Below are positions 27,240 through 36,158 of a DNA stretch of 64,000 nt, piece by piece. The notes under the pieces were generated by a model. That model was not told the origin of the DNA. It did not search any database and saw only the letters and a program-made list of their open reading frames with translations. The DNA lies in the NCBI GenBank assembly GCA_035532075.1, contig DATKRV010000021.1, forward strand, positions 6,045-70,044, written 5' to 3'. Numbering within the stretch: the first letter of the stretch is position 1; the number at the start of each line of letters is the position of its first letter. Both the position numbers and the translations under genes were made by a program. This DNA is from CAIVND01 sp035532075 (lineage in GTDB: Bacteria; Actinomycetota; Acidimicrobiia; Acidimicrobiales; Bog-793).

Positions 27240-29335
27240 TGCCGGATTCATTGTCGTCGTCGGAGACTTCCTCTGCCCGCATCCGCGAACTGCAGGAGCT
27301 GACTGCGTACCACTCGAGGCGCTATCACCAGGAGGACAACCCGGAGATTGCAGACGCGGAATATGACGAGATGGTCCGCGAACTCGCGGTGCTCGAGGCT
27401 GAGTTCCCCGACCTTGTCGCCGAGCACTCGTCAACGAGATCGGTCGGTGCGCCACCATCTGCGACCTTTGCCGAGGTGCGACACCGAATCCGCATGATGA
27501 GTCTCGACAACGCCGTTTCGATCGAAGAGATCGAATCATGGAAGGACCGCGCACTGCGCGTCCTCGCCAGGGACTCAACGCAGTCACCCCCAGCGTGCTC
27601 CTTTGTCTGTGAGCCAAAGATCGATGGTCTCGCGATATCGCTCCGCTATGAACGGGGTGAACTCGTTCAAGCCGCAACGCGCGGCGACGGCCTCGTCGGA
27701 GAGGACGTGACGGCGAACGTTCGCACCATCGCCGATGTCCCACGCCATCTTGCGCTTGTAGCAGGCGAAGTACCCGAGGTCTTCGAAGTCCGCGGTGAGG
27801 TCTATCTGCCAACCAGCGCCTTTCATGAACTCAATCAGCGACAGGCTGAGGCGGGATTGCGGCTCTTCGCGAACCCGCGCAATTCCGCCGCGGGTTCGCT
27901 GAGACAGAAGGATCCGTCGGTGACGGCATCGCGGCCGCTGAGATTTTTCGCCTATCAGCTCGGAGAGCTCACGCAAGGAGTGTTTGGAGCCGACGGCTGG
28001 ACACCTGTGAGTCAGCGCGAAAACCTTGATCTGATCGCAAGAAGTGGGTTCTCGGTGAATCCGGAGATCGCTGTATTCGGAGACCTCGATGGCGTCGAGC
28101 GTTTCTGTAGCGACCTGCTCGCGCGACGTCATCTGCTCGACTATGAGATCGACGGCGTGGTCATCAAGATCAACGAACTCGCCATGCAGGAGCTTCTCGG
28201 GGCGACATCTCACGCGCCGCGCTGGGCGATTGCCTACAAGTTTCCTCCCGAGGAGCGTACGACGCTTCTCGAGGCCATCCTTGTCTCGATCGGTCGGACC
28301 GGTCGCGCAACTCCCTACGCGAAGATGACCCCGGTGGTCGTGGCGGGTTCGACGGTCGAGTTCGCGAGCCTCTACAACGCGGACCAGGTGGCGCTAAAAG
28401 ATGTCCGACCTGGCGATACCGTGATCCTGCGCAAGGCAGGCGATGTCATCCCTGAGGTCGTAGGTCCAATCTTGGCGAAGCGGCCGGGTGGCTCGTCACC
28501 TTGGGTCTTCCCGAAAAACTGTCCGACGTGTGCTGCGGAACTCGTGCGTCTCAATGACGAAAGTGATACCTACTGCGTCAACCTCGACTGTCCCGCCCAA
28601 CGTGTGCAGCGGATCGCGTATTTCGCCTCGCGATCCGCGATGGACATTGAGGGGCTCGGCGAACAACGAGTCGAACTGTTCGTCAGGAGCGAGATCCTAA
28701 ATGATGTGGCCGATGTCTTTGAACTGAGTCGAGAGAGATTACTTGGCCTCGAGGGCTTTGGTGAAGTCTCGGTGAACAACCTGCTTTCGTCAATCGACAT
28801 CGCGCGACAGCGTGGCATGGCCCGACTCCTTGTTGGACTGTCGATCCGACATGTTGGTCCGACTGTCGCGCAAGCACTCGCGAAGCACTTCACCGACCTC
28901 GATGGGCTGATTCTTGCGAGCGAGGAGCAACTTGGAGCGATTGATGGAATCGGTCCAGCAATCATTGGATCCCTGCGGGCCTTTTTCTCCTCGAAGGAGA
29001 ACCTCGCGGTGATTGAGCGCCTGCGCGGGCTCTCGGTGAGCTTCGCCTCGGATCGCTATGTCGCGTCGAACTCGAATGATGAGCAGAATCTTCTCGGGCG
29101 ATCCATCGTCGTCACAGGGACTCTTGATCGGTTCAGTCGGCAAGAGGCCGAGACGGAGATTATCGCCCACGGCGGGCGATCCCCAGGCTCAGTCTCGGCG
29201 AAGACATTTGCCATTGTGGTCGGGAAAGATCCCGGACGATCCAAGGTGCTGCGTGCCGAAGAACTCGGCATCCCGATGCTCGACGAGGAGGCCTTCCTCT
29301 CGTTGCTCGATTCCGGGGTGATCGACCCGGGGTGA
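27239..29335 (+). CDS. ligA: NAD-dependent DNA ligase LigA
   Basis: It seals nicks in replication and repair. The 698-residue protein has the full domain order: Ia domain, adenylation domain with K127 (CEPKIDGLAISLRYE), OB fold, four-Cys zinc finger (CPTCAAEL and CVNLDCPAQR), helix-hairpin-helix repeats (LEGFGEVSVNNLL, IDGIGPAIIGSLRAF), and a C-terminal BRCT domain (SIVVTGTLDRFSRQEAE). It starts with GTG. A perfect 14-bp tandem duplication covers the stop codon. Confidence 0.97.
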   Translation: MPDSLSSSETSSARIRELQELTAYHSRRYHQEDNPEIADAEYDEMVRELAVLEAEFPDLVAEHSSTRSVGAPPSATFAEVRHRIRMMSLDNAVSIEEIESWKDRALRVLARDSTQSPPACSFVCEPKIDGLAISLRYERGELVQAATRGDGLVGEDVTANVRTIADVPRHLALVAGEVPEVFEVRGEVYLPTSAFHELNQRQAEAGLRLFANPRNSAAGSLRQKDPSVTASRPLRFFAYQLGELTQGVFGADGWTPVSQRENLDLIARSGFSVNPEIAVFGDLDGVERFCSDLLARRHLLDYEIDGVVIKINELAMQELLGATSHAPRWAIAYKFPPEERTTLLEAILVSIGRTGRATPYAKMTPVVVAGSTVEFASLYNADQVALKDVRPGDTVILRKAGDVIPEVVGPILAKRPGGSSPWVFPKNCPTCAAELVRLNDESDTYCVNLDCPAQRVQRIAYFASRSAMDIEGLGEQRVELFVRSEILNDVADVFELSRERLLGLEGFGEVSVNNLLSSIDIARQRGMARLLVGLSIRHVGPTVAQALAKHFTDLDGLILASEEQLGAIDGIGPAIIGSLRAFFSSKENLAVIERLRGLSVSFASDRYVASNSNDEQNLLGRSIVVTGTLDRFSRQEAETEIIAHGGRSPGSVSAKTFAIVVGKDPGRSKVLRAEELGIPMLDEEAFLSLLDSGVIDPG

Positions 29336-29342
29336 TCGACCC
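29315..29342 (+). repeat. 14-bp perfect tandem duplication at the ligA stop
   Basis: GGGGTGATCGACCC occurs at 29315-29328 and again immediately at 29329-29342. The first copy encodes the last residues of LigA and the second provides its TGA stop. Each unit is nearly palindromic (GGGT...ACCC), so the pair may also act as a terminator-like structure between the convergent genes. Confidence 0.75.
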
Positions 29343-29354
29343 GGGTAGTGCTCG

Positions 29355-29783
29355 CTAGTCTTTTGTCGATGTGATCGCGCGCAGCGCGTCGAGCGTCGTC
29401 TCTTCCTCTGGTGTCGATGAGGCATTCCTCAAAGCGAGCAGTTTTGTCATGTTTCCCTCTACGCGGATCTTTCCCGTGAGGAACGCGCGCATTCCAACCT
29501 GAGCATCACCATCGAGGAGGATTGAACGCGCGATCTTGTAGTCGAGCGTGAGTTTGACCTCAGCCTCATCGAGCAGACCGAGCGCAATACGGAAGACCCC
29601 GTCCCTGCTATCGACATTTGCGAGGATGTCATCGGCGTGAAATGGTGCATTCTTGACGATGAGATTCATCGTGATGGTAGGACGGCCTCCCGCGTTCTCG
29701 CGGTCGACGCCGTGCGCGGCCTTTGCATAGATCTCCTCGGAAGCTGTAATCCACTCGTCATTCAAGAATGGGAACGTTGGCAT
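29355..29783 (-). CDS. SCP2 sterol-transfer-domain protein
   Basis: A 142-residue stand-alone SCP2-fold protein, a hydrophobic-ligand carrier fold. Features are the NDEWITASEEIYAKAA N-terminus and the VDSRDGVFRIALGLLDEAE and FLTGKIRVEGNMTKLLAL segments, typical of the actinobacterial SCP2 group. It converges with ligA. A GATAAT box five bases before the ATG on the reverse strand (29789-29794) suggests a near-leaderless promoter. The ligand is unknown. Confidence 0.82.
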   Translation of the reverse strand: MPTFPFLNDEWITASEEIYAKAAHGVDRENAGGRPTITMNLIVKNAPFHADDILANVDSRDGVFRIALGLLDEAEVKLTLDYKIARSILLDGDAQVGMRAFLTGKIRVEGNMTKLLALRNASSTPEEETTLDALRAITSTKD

Positions 29784-29955
29784 GTCGCATTATCCTTTAA
29801 ACATCAAGATTCAAAGATCCAGAGCAGACAACACGAAGACTTGGATTGGAATCCGAACGTCGAGAGCTATCCTGTGATTCTTTTTGAAGAGGTCTGTTGC
29901 CGGTTCAGAGGCTAGCGGCATGCGGGGCGCCTCTGCTCGGCGCGCTGAAAAGAGC

Positions 29956-30003
29956 GAACCCTGAAGATATTGAACCCTGAAGATATTGAACCCTGAAGAT
30001 ATA
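29956..30003 (+). repeat. Three tandem 16-bp repeats
   Basis: GAACCCTGAAGATATT occurs three times head to tail (29956-29971, 29972-29987, 29988-30003); the last copy differs only at its final base. The array lies between the divergent SCP2 and esterase genes, about 45 bp before the esterase -10 box, and could bind a regulator or simply be a slippage repeat. Confidence 0.85.
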
Positions 30004-30048
30004 GAACTGCGAGTTTGGATCACTATCGGGCCGTATCTGCCGGCTCGG

Positions 30049-30054
30049 TAGCAT
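30049..30054 (+). promoter_or_regulatory. -10 box of leaderless esterase promoter
   Basis: TAGCAT is followed by six bases (GGAATC) and then ATG 30061. Confidence 0.5.
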
Positions 30055-30060
30055 GGAATC

Positions 30061-30816
30061 ATGGCCATTGATCTCTTGGAGGGTGCAGAGCCATTCTCAG
30101 GTGGCGAGGGAGCGAACGCGGTGCTGCTCCTTCATGGGTTCACTGGTCAGCCCTACACGATGCGTTCGCTCGCGAATGCCTTTCTCGGGTCGGGCTTTCG
30201 TGTCGAGCTTCCCCGCCTCCCGGGCCATGGAACAAGCGTCGAAGATCTGGAGTCCTGCCGATTCGCGGACTGGACAGAATCGGTCGATGCGATCTACCTC
30301 AATCTGGCGCGATCGTGCGCGCGTGTCGTGCTCGTTGGCCTTTCGATGGGAGGCACTCTGGGCTGCTGGCTGGCCGAGCGATACCGGGAGATCGCGGGAC
30401 TGATCCTCATTAATCCGCTCATCGAGCCGACTACGAAGGCAAATATGGACGCGTTGCACACCGAACTGCGCGAGGGTCGCTCGACGTTCTCGTCTCCTGG
30501 CTCGGACATCAAATGTCCGGGTCGCGCTGGACCAAAATATGACGCGACCCCGATTCGTCCGCTGCTCTCGTTGCTCGAAGGCGCAATCACGGTGCGGGCA
30601 AAACTCGACCAGATCGTCGCTCCGATCCTGCTCTTTTCGAGCCGCGAGGATCATGTGGTTCCGTGTTCCACGGGTGACACTATTGTCAGACAGGTCCAGG
30701 GCGACATCGAGCGTGTCTATCTCGAGAACAGTTACCACGTCGCTACGCTCGATTACGACGCACCCGAACTCGAGACGCGCTCGGTTGCTTTTTCACGAAA
30801 GGTGGTAGGGATCTGA
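30061..30816 (+). CDS. Carboxylesterase, Est30-like alpha/beta hydrolase
   Basis: A 251-residue cytosolic esterase or monoacylglycerol-lipase-type enzyme. The oxyanion region is VLLLHGFTGQPYTM. The catalytic triad is predicted as S95 (GLSMGG), D197 (SSREDHVV) and H226 (NSYHVATLD). Length fits the Est30 family. The stop overlaps the gatC ATG (TGATG), so it is likely co-transcribed with gatCAB, with no evident functional link. Confidence 0.87.
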   Translation: MAIDLLEGAEPFSGGEGANAVLLLHGFTGQPYTMRSLANAFLGSGFRVELPRLPGHGTSVEDLESCRFADWTESVDAIYLNLARSCARVVLVGLSMGGTLGCWLAERYREIAGLILINPLIEPTTKANMDALHTELREGRSTFSSPGSDIKCPGRAGPKYDATPIRPLLSLLEGAITVRAKLDQIVAPILLFSSREDHVVPCSTGDTIVRQVQGDIERVYLENSYHVATLDYDAPELETRSVAFSRKVVGI

Positions 30817-31118
30817 TGGCAGTCGAGTTCACGCCTGAAGAGGTCACCTATGTGGCGGCGCTCGCTCGGCTTGAGCTGACCGAAGCAGAGGTAGAGCATT
30901 ACGCGAGGCAGCTCAGCGCGGTGCTTGGCCATGTCGACGCAATCCGAGCCCTCGATCTCACGGGGGTGGAGCCCAGTTCGCACTCGTTCGATCTTGTCAA
31001 TGTCTTGCGCGAAGACGTCGTCGCGCCCAGCCTCGACCGGGATGAGGTACTTCGTGCCGCGCCACTCGTGGAGAGCGGGAGATTCCGAGTTCCCCCAATC
31101 CTCGGAGAGGCACCATGA
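30816..31118 (+). CDS. gatC: Asp-tRNA(Asn)/Glu-tRNA(Gln) amidotransferase subunit C
   Basis: The small stabilising subunit of GatCAB, 100 residues. It has the family N-terminus FTPEEVTYVAALARLELTE and the internal DLTGVEPSSHSF. It overlaps gatA by four bases (ATGA). Confidence 0.95.
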   Translation: MAVEFTPEEVTYVAALARLELTEAEVEHYARQLSAVLGHVDAIRALDLTGVEPSSHSFDLVNVLREDVVAPSLDRDEVLRAAPLVESGRFRVPPILGEAP

Positions 31119-32602
31119 GTTCCACCGCAATGCCCGACGCGATGAATGCATTCGAGATTGCGCACGCGGTGCGAACCGGAGCGGTTCTTGCCCGGACCGT
31201 GGTCATGGACGCACTTGAGCGGATTGCGAACCAAGAGCAAGATCTCCACTGTTTCAACGTCGTCACCGAAGATGTTGCTCTTGCCGCAGCCGACGCAGTC
31301 GATGCGACGGTAGCGCGTGGCGAGGATCCGGGACCGCTTGCCGGTGTGCCGGTGGCATTGAAGGACAATCTCTGTACTCGGGGTATCGCGACGACCTGCT
31401 CGTCGAAGATCCTCGAGGGCTGGATCCCCCCCTATGACGCAACCGTGGTCGACCGTCTCCGGCGAGCTGGTGCGATCGTGGTCGGGAAGACAAACCTCGA
31501 CGAGTTTGCAATGGGGTCGTCGACGGAGAACTCGGCGTTTGGCCCCTCGAGGAACCCCTGGGACCATTCGCGCGTTCCCGGAGGATCATCGGGGGGAAGC
31601 GCGGCCGCCGTAGCGGCGGGTTATGTACCGCTCTCACTCGGCTCCGATACCGGAGGCTCGATCCGCCAGCCCGCGTCGTTCTGTGGTGTCGTCGGTGTCA
31701 AGCCGACCTATGGCCTTGTCTCGCGCTATGGGTTGATCGCCTTCGCGAGCTCACTCGATCAGATCGGCCCGTTTGCCACGACCGTTGCTGACGCAGCGCT
31801 CTTGTTAGAATCCATTGGCGGACATGACTCGAGGGATTCGACCTCACTCGATGGTGAATCGGTCGCGGTTGTCGATGCGCTCGAACTCGGTGTCGTTGGC
31901 CTTCGCGTCGGGATCATCCGGGACTTCCTCGTCGATGCCGATGATTCGGTGGTCAGCGCCGTCAACGCGGCAGCCGCTGCGCTGGCTGTCGTGGGGGCAA
32001 CGGTTGACGAGGTTGCGATTCCCGAGCTGATGAACGGACTCGCCGCCTACTATCTGATCGCTCCGGCTGAGGCCTCTTCGAATCTGTCGCGCTATGACGG
32101 AGTGCGCTACGGACTCAGGGTCGACGGTCCCGATGTCGCGGCGATGAATGCAAGGACGCGTGCCGAGGGATTTGGTGCTGAAGTCAAGCGCCGCATCATG
32201 CTCGGCACCTACGTCCTTTCAGCTGGTTACTACGACGCGTATTACGCGCAGGCCCAACGTGTACGTACCCTGGTGGCTGGCGCGTTCAACCGGGCCTATG
32301 AGCGTTTTGATGTGCTGATCGGGCCGACGACCCCTTCAGTCGCCTTTGCTCTTGGTCAAAAGACCGAGGATCCGCTTGCGATGTATCTCTCCGATCTGTT
32401 CACCATTCCCTCGAACCTTGCCGGCCATCCGGCGATGAGCGTTCCATTTGCGCTCGGCGAACACGGTCTTCCGATCGGTGTGCAGGTATTTGCCCCGGCA
32501 CTCAAGGAGTCGGTGATGTTCCGGGTCGCACATGCAATCGAGGCCGCTCAACAGACCGGGTGTCGTGCCCCCGTCGGACTTTCGCGAAGTACTCGGTCGT
32601 GA
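31115..32602 (+). CDS. gatA: Asp-tRNA(Asn)/Glu-tRNA(Gln) amidotransferase subunit A
   Basis: The amidase subunit, 495 residues, releasing ammonia from glutamine. The Ser-cisSer-Lys triad is visible: K83 (GVPVALKDNLCTRG), the serine pair in PGGSSGGSAAAVAAG (about 159-160) and the nucleophile S183 (SDTGGSIRQPASFCG). It overlaps gatB by four bases (GTGA). Confidence 0.97.
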   Translation: MSSTAMPDAMNAFEIAHAVRTGAVLARTVVMDALERIANQEQDLHCFNVVTEDVALAAADAVDATVARGEDPGPLAGVPVALKDNLCTRGIATTCSSKILEGWIPPYDATVVDRLRRAGAIVVGKTNLDEFAMGSSTENSAFGPSRNPWDHSRVPGGSSGGSAAAVAAGYVPLSLGSDTGGSIRQPASFCGVVGVKPTYGLVSRYGLIAFASSLDQIGPFATTVADAALLLESIGGHDSRDSTSLDGESVAVVDALELGVVGLRVGIIRDFLVDADDSVVSAVNAAAAALAVVGATVDEVAIPELMNGLAAYYLIAPAEASSNLSRYDGVRYGLRVDGPDVAAMNARTRAEGFGAEVKRRIMLGTYVLSAGYYDAYYAQAQRVRTLVAGAFNRAYERFDVLIGPTTPSVAFALGQKTEDPLAMYLSDLFTIPSNLAGHPAMSVPFALGEHGLPIGVQVFAPALKESVMFRVAHAIEAAQQTGCRAPVGLSRSTRS

Positions 32603-34053
32603 CTCTTCTCACTCCCGGATGGGAGCTCACCGTTGGTCTCGAGGTGCACTGCGAACTCCAGACGGAGACCAAGCTGTTCTGTTCGTGCGCGAATGCGTTC
32701 GGTGAGGAGCCAAACACGAACGTCTGTCCGGTTTGTCTCGGACTTCCGGGATCGCTCCCGGTGCTCAATCGACTAGCCGTCGAATACGCGATGCGGATTG
32801 GCATAGCGCTCAATTGCAGGGTGGAACCTTCGATCTTTCACCGCAAGAACTATTTCTATCCGGACATGCCAAAGGACTATCAGGTCAGCCAGTACGACTC
32901 GCCGATCAATGTCGATGGCTTCATCGAATTGCCAGCAGGAACGCGTGTCGGCATCGAACGCGCACACCTTGAAGAAGACACCGGAAAGACGAGCCACATG
33001 GGAGGTGGTGGACGGATTCATGATGCGGACTACTCGTTGGTAGATTACAACCGTGCGGGAGTTCCGCTCGTCGAGATTGTCTCGCGACCCGATATCAGCT
33101 CGCCCGACGATGCACGTGCCTATGTCAGCGAGCTGCGTTCGATTCTCGTTGCGAGCGGTGCCTCTGACGGCCGCATGGAGGAGGGGTCACTGCGCGTCGA
33201 TGCGAATGTTTCGGTGAGACGCAGCGGTATGGTTGAACTTGGTACGCGTTGCGAGGTGAAGAACATGAACTCGCTCCGATCCCTCGGGCGAGCGATCGAG
33301 TACGAGGCACTGCGTCAGATCGGGCTGCTCGAATCTGGAGGGCGCGTCGTACAAGAGACCCGGCACTGGAACGAGAACGAGGGGAGGACGTCATCGCTGC
33401 GCTCGAAGGAAGAGGCGTACGACTATCGCTACTTCCCAGAGCCAGACCTTGTCGCGCTGAGCCCGGAGTCCGAGTGGATCGATGCGGTTCGTGACGCACT
33501 TCCACCGATGCCGAACGCGCGCCGCGCCACGCTTGGTGCCCTGGTTCTCTCGTCAGATCCTGGTCTTGACGAGCACGCGCTGCGTGACCAGATCGCAACT
33601 GTCGTCGATCTTGGACTCGACCAGTTGGTGAGCGAGGCAATTGGCGAGGGAGCTGACGGCCGACTCGCGCTTGCAAGGTGTGCGAACGAGGCGGCGACAC
33701 GGCCGGACGCGGCCCGCGCCCTTGACCCCCGCGCATTTGGCGTACTGATCGGTCTCGAGGCCGGCGGAAAGATCTCCGCCACGCAGTCCAAGACCGTGCT
33801 GTTGGAGATGCTCGATGGCAGCGGCGAGCCGCTCGAGATCGTCAAAAGGCTTGGGTTCGAGGGGGTGGACAAGATTCATCTCGGTGCCATCATCGACCAG
33901 ATCATCGCGGCCAACCCTGCCGAGTGGCAGCGTTTTGTCGAAGGTGACGAAAAGGTCGCGCAGTTCCTCTTTGGACAGGTGATGCGAGAGACCAAGGGCA
34001 ATGCGAACGGAAAGCTTGTCGCCGAGGCATTTCACGCGAGAAAGAGCGGCTGA
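32599..34053 (+). CDS. gatB: Asp-tRNA(Asn)/Glu-tRNA(Gln) amidotransferase subunit B
   Basis: The kinase and tRNA-binding subunit, 484 residues. Motifs are VGLEVHCELQTETKLFC, the zinc/ATP region with CVCPVCLG-like cysteines (NVCPVCLGLPGSLP), YFYPDMPKDYQVSQYD and HLEEDTGKTSH, plus a C-terminal YqeY-like tail. GTG 32599 overlaps gatA; an in-frame upstream start at 32560 would lie inside gatA and is rejected. A complete GatCAB implies indirect charging of Gln and/or Asn tRNA. Confidence 0.96.
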   Translation: MTLLTPGWELTVGLEVHCELQTETKLFCSCANAFGEEPNTNVCPVCLGLPGSLPVLNRLAVEYAMRIGIALNCRVEPSIFHRKNYFYPDMPKDYQVSQYDSPINVDGFIELPAGTRVGIERAHLEEDTGKTSHMGGGGRIHDADYSLVDYNRAGVPLVEIVSRPDISSPDDARAYVSELRSILVASGASDGRMEEGSLRVDANVSVRRSGMVELGTRCEVKNMNSLRSLGRAIEYEALRQIGLLESGGRVVQETRHWNENEGRTSSLRSKEEAYDYRYFPEPDLVALSPESEWIDAVRDALPPMPNARRATLGALVLSSDPGLDEHALRDQIATVVDLGLDQLVSEAIGEGADGRLALARCANEAATRPDAARALDPRAFGVLIGLEAGGKISATQSKTVLLEMLDGSGEPLEIVKRLGFEGVDKIHLGAIIDQIIAANPAEWQRFVEGDEKVAQFLFGQVMRETKGNANGKLVAEAFHARKSG

Positions 34054-34107
34054 CCGGATCTGGTCGAGCATCGTCCGTCGGCGATCTTTGGCCCGGGGTC
34101 ACCCATT

Positions 34108-34135
34108 TTGCCAGTGTTTGCCAACAACGTAGTGT
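34108..34135 (+). promoter_or_regulatory. Leaderless ilvD promoter
   Basis: TTGCCA (34108-34113), a 16-base spacer and TAGTGT (34130-34135), then six bases (TATGGG) before ATG 34142. This is the best case of the leaderless pattern here because the -35 is also recognisable. Confidence 0.55.
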
Positions 34136-34141
34136 TATGGG

Positions 34142-35845
34142 ATGGCGAACAGCGATGACAACCCGGTAGCAAAAAGTCTCAAGATCCATTCTCAGGACGT
34201 CACCGACGGTCCGCGTCGCGCAGGGGCACGGGCAATGCTTCGGGCCGTAGGGATGCATGATGAGGATTTTTCCAAGCCTCAGATCGGCATCGCCTCGACG
34301 TGGAATGAGGTCACACCGTGCAACATGTCGATCGATCGTCTCGCGCAAAGGGCAAAGGCCGGAGTCTTCGCAGCCGGTGGCTATCCGCTGGAATTTCTCA
34401 CCATCACGGTTTCGGACGGAATCTCGATGGGCCACGAGGGGATGCGCGCCTCGCTCGTCAGTCGCGAGGTGATCACCGACTCGGTTGAGACGGTGATGCA
34501 TGCCGAGCGCTTCGATGGGTTCGTGGGACTTGCGGGATGCGATAAATCGCTCCCGGCGATGTTGATGGCCGCGGCGAGGATCAATCTCCCGATGGTCTTT
34601 GTCTATGCGGGATCGATCATGCCGGGTCACTACCTCGATAAGACGCTTGACATCGTCAGTGTCTTCGAGGCGATCGGTGCGCACGCCGCCGGTCAGATCG
34701 ATGATGACATGCTCTATCAGATCGAGAGCCATGCCTGTCCAGGTGAGGGAGCGTGCGCGGGAATGTTCACTGCGAATACCATGGCTTCGATTGGCGAGGC
34801 GATCGGAATGTCCCTGCCCGCAGGGGCATCCGCTCCGGCGATCGATGCTCGACGTGATGAGGTGGCATTCGACTCTGGTCAGGCGGTGATCCGGCAGCTT
34901 GAACTTGGGATCCGGCCGCGTGACATCATGACCAAGCATGCATTTGAGAATGCAATCGCGGTGACGATGGCACTTGGGGGTTCGACGAACGCGGTTCTTC
35001 ATCTTCTCGCGATAGCGAATGAGGCAGAGGTCGATCTCAACATCGATGACTTTGCCAGAGTCGGCAAGCGGGTGCCTCATCTCGCGGATATGAAGCCGCA
35101 CGGGAAGTTTCACATGTTCGACCTCGATCGCATCGGAGGAGTACCGGTGGTAATGAAGATGTTGCTCGATGCCGGGCTTTTGCACGGAGAGGTGATGACC
35201 TGCAACGGCTACACGATGGGCGAGAACCTCGAGAGGTTGGCGCCTCCAGCTCCCGACGGCGTCGTTGTCCATCCAATGGAGTCGCCGATCCATGCCAGAG
35301 GCGGGATCGTCATCTTGCGCGGCAGTCTCGCTCCCTCGGGGGCTGTGGTCAAGATCGCCGGAACTGATCTTTCTACCTTCGATGGGCCAGCGCGCGTCTT
35401 TGACGGCGAGGCGGTGGCGATGGACGCGGTCATGGCGGGCGACATTGTCCCGGGTACAGTGCTCGTCATCCGCTACGAGGGGCCAAAGGGTGGTCCGGGC
35501 ATGCGCGAGATGCTCGCGATCACCGGGGCTTTGACCGGTGTTGGTCTTGGTGGGGAGTGCGCGCTCGTCACCGATGGAAGGTTCTCAGGTGGAACGCGTG
35601 GTTTTTGCATCGGACATGTTGCCCCGGAGGCGAGCGTCGGTGGACCGATCGGACTCGTCAAAGACGGCGATCGGATCGTGATCGACGCGAATGCGGGGAC
35701 AATCGAACTCCTCGTCGATGAAGATGAACTCGAGCGACGCCGCGCCCTTTGGCAGCCGCTCGAACCGCGGTATCGCACGGGTGTGTTGGCAAAGTATGCC
35801 CGTCTCGCAACGGGCGCCGAGCGTGGAGCGGTCACGCTCGCCTGA
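34142..35845 (+). CDS. ilvD: Dihydroxy-acid dehydratase
   Basis: An iron-sulfur enzyme of branched-chain amino acid synthesis. The 567-residue protein has cluster-ligand cysteines C60 (TPCNMSIDRLAQ), C133 (AGCDKSLPAM) and C205 (ACPGEGACAGMFTANTMAS). The start is supported by the leaderless promoter. It is the last gene with the base composition of the left part of the window. Confidence 0.96.
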   Translation: MANSDDNPVAKSLKIHSQDVTDGPRRAGARAMLRAVGMHDEDFSKPQIGIASTWNEVTPCNMSIDRLAQRAKAGVFAAGGYPLEFLTITVSDGISMGHEGMRASLVSREVITDSVETVMHAERFDGFVGLAGCDKSLPAMLMAAARINLPMVFVYAGSIMPGHYLDKTLDIVSVFEAIGAHAAGQIDDDMLYQIESHACPGEGACAGMFTANTMASIGEAIGMSLPAGASAPAIDARRDEVAFDSGQAVIRQLELGIRPRDIMTKHAFENAIAVTMALGGSTNAVLHLLAIANEAEVDLNIDDFARVGKRVPHLADMKPHGKFHMFDLDRIGGVPVVMKMLLDAGLLHGEVMTCNGYTMGENLERLAPPAPDGVVVHPMESPIHARGGIVILRGSLAPSGAVVKIAGTDLSTFDGPARVFDGEAVAMDAVMAGDIVPGTVLVIRYEGPKGGPGMREMLAITGALTGVGLGGECALVTDGRFSGGTRGFCIGHVAPEASVGGPIGLVKDGDRIVIDANAGTIELLVDEDELERRRALWQPLEPRYRTGVLAKYARLATGAERGAVTLA

Positions 35846-36025
35846 GCGAACTCGACAGCGCAAACCACGACTGGTTTACTTGAACGGAAAGTTTTCAGGA
35901 GACCGCATCGTCGCCGTAGGTAGACTTCAAGGTCTTCGGCACTCACGAACGATGTAAGTCGACGTGGAGTGGTCGATGAAGATCATCAAAACGAATCGCG
36001 CCTGTTTTCTTACTTTTCGACTTTC

Positions 36026-36056
36026 TCGTAAGGGCAAGACTCATATGTCTTTACGA
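36026..36056 (+). other. Bulged hairpin before the first island gene
   Basis: TCGTA-AGGGC-AAGAC, a TCATAT loop, then GTCTT-TACGA form a ten-pair stem with a five-base bulge (AGGGC) on one side. It is about 35 bases upstream of the -10 box of the next promoter candidate. It may be a terminator for upstream transcription or a protein site. Confidence 0.4.
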
Positions 36057-36068
36057 TGACGTCCTTGG

Positions 36069-36096
36069 TTGCAAATCTCGGACAAAGCAATATAGG
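36069..36096 (+). promoter_or_regulatory. Candidate promoter for the first island gene
   Basis: TTGCAA (36069-36074), a 16-base spacer and TATAGG (36091-36096), about 60 bases before ATG 36159. A purine-rich GGGGGA lies before the ATG. Confidence 0.3.
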
Positions 36097-36158
36097 GTTC
36101 TATTCACATAACTCATTGTCAATTTGGCAACTGCTGTTGGTAAGGGGGAAATACCGAC

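Larger units (their letters stand above)
35846..36158 (+). other. Boundary spacer between housekeeping DNA and catabolic island
   Basis: No gene is visible in these 313 bases. A short hairpin (AAACCA/TGGTTT, 35862-35877) follows ilvD, a larger bulged hairpin is at 36026-36056, and a promoter candidate is at 36069-36096. Composition becomes clearly more AT-rich through this stretch. No tRNA end or integrase trace was seen. Confidence 0.6.

Noticed and set aside
29956..30003. CRISPR array
   Set aside because: Repeats are directly abutting with no spacers and no cas genes are present.
29811..30068. 85-codon reverse frame over the 16-bp repeats
   Set aside because: Its repeats encode no known motif, the start is weak, and it would overlap the esterase start and its promoter box.
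33902..35293. 463-codon open frame on the reverse strand
   Set aside because: Antisense to gatB and ilvD, no motifs, composition typical of a shadow frame.
35846..36158. tRNA-associated attachment site at the island edge
   Set aside because: No cloverleaf, no tRNA 3' end and no direct repeat matching the right border were found.
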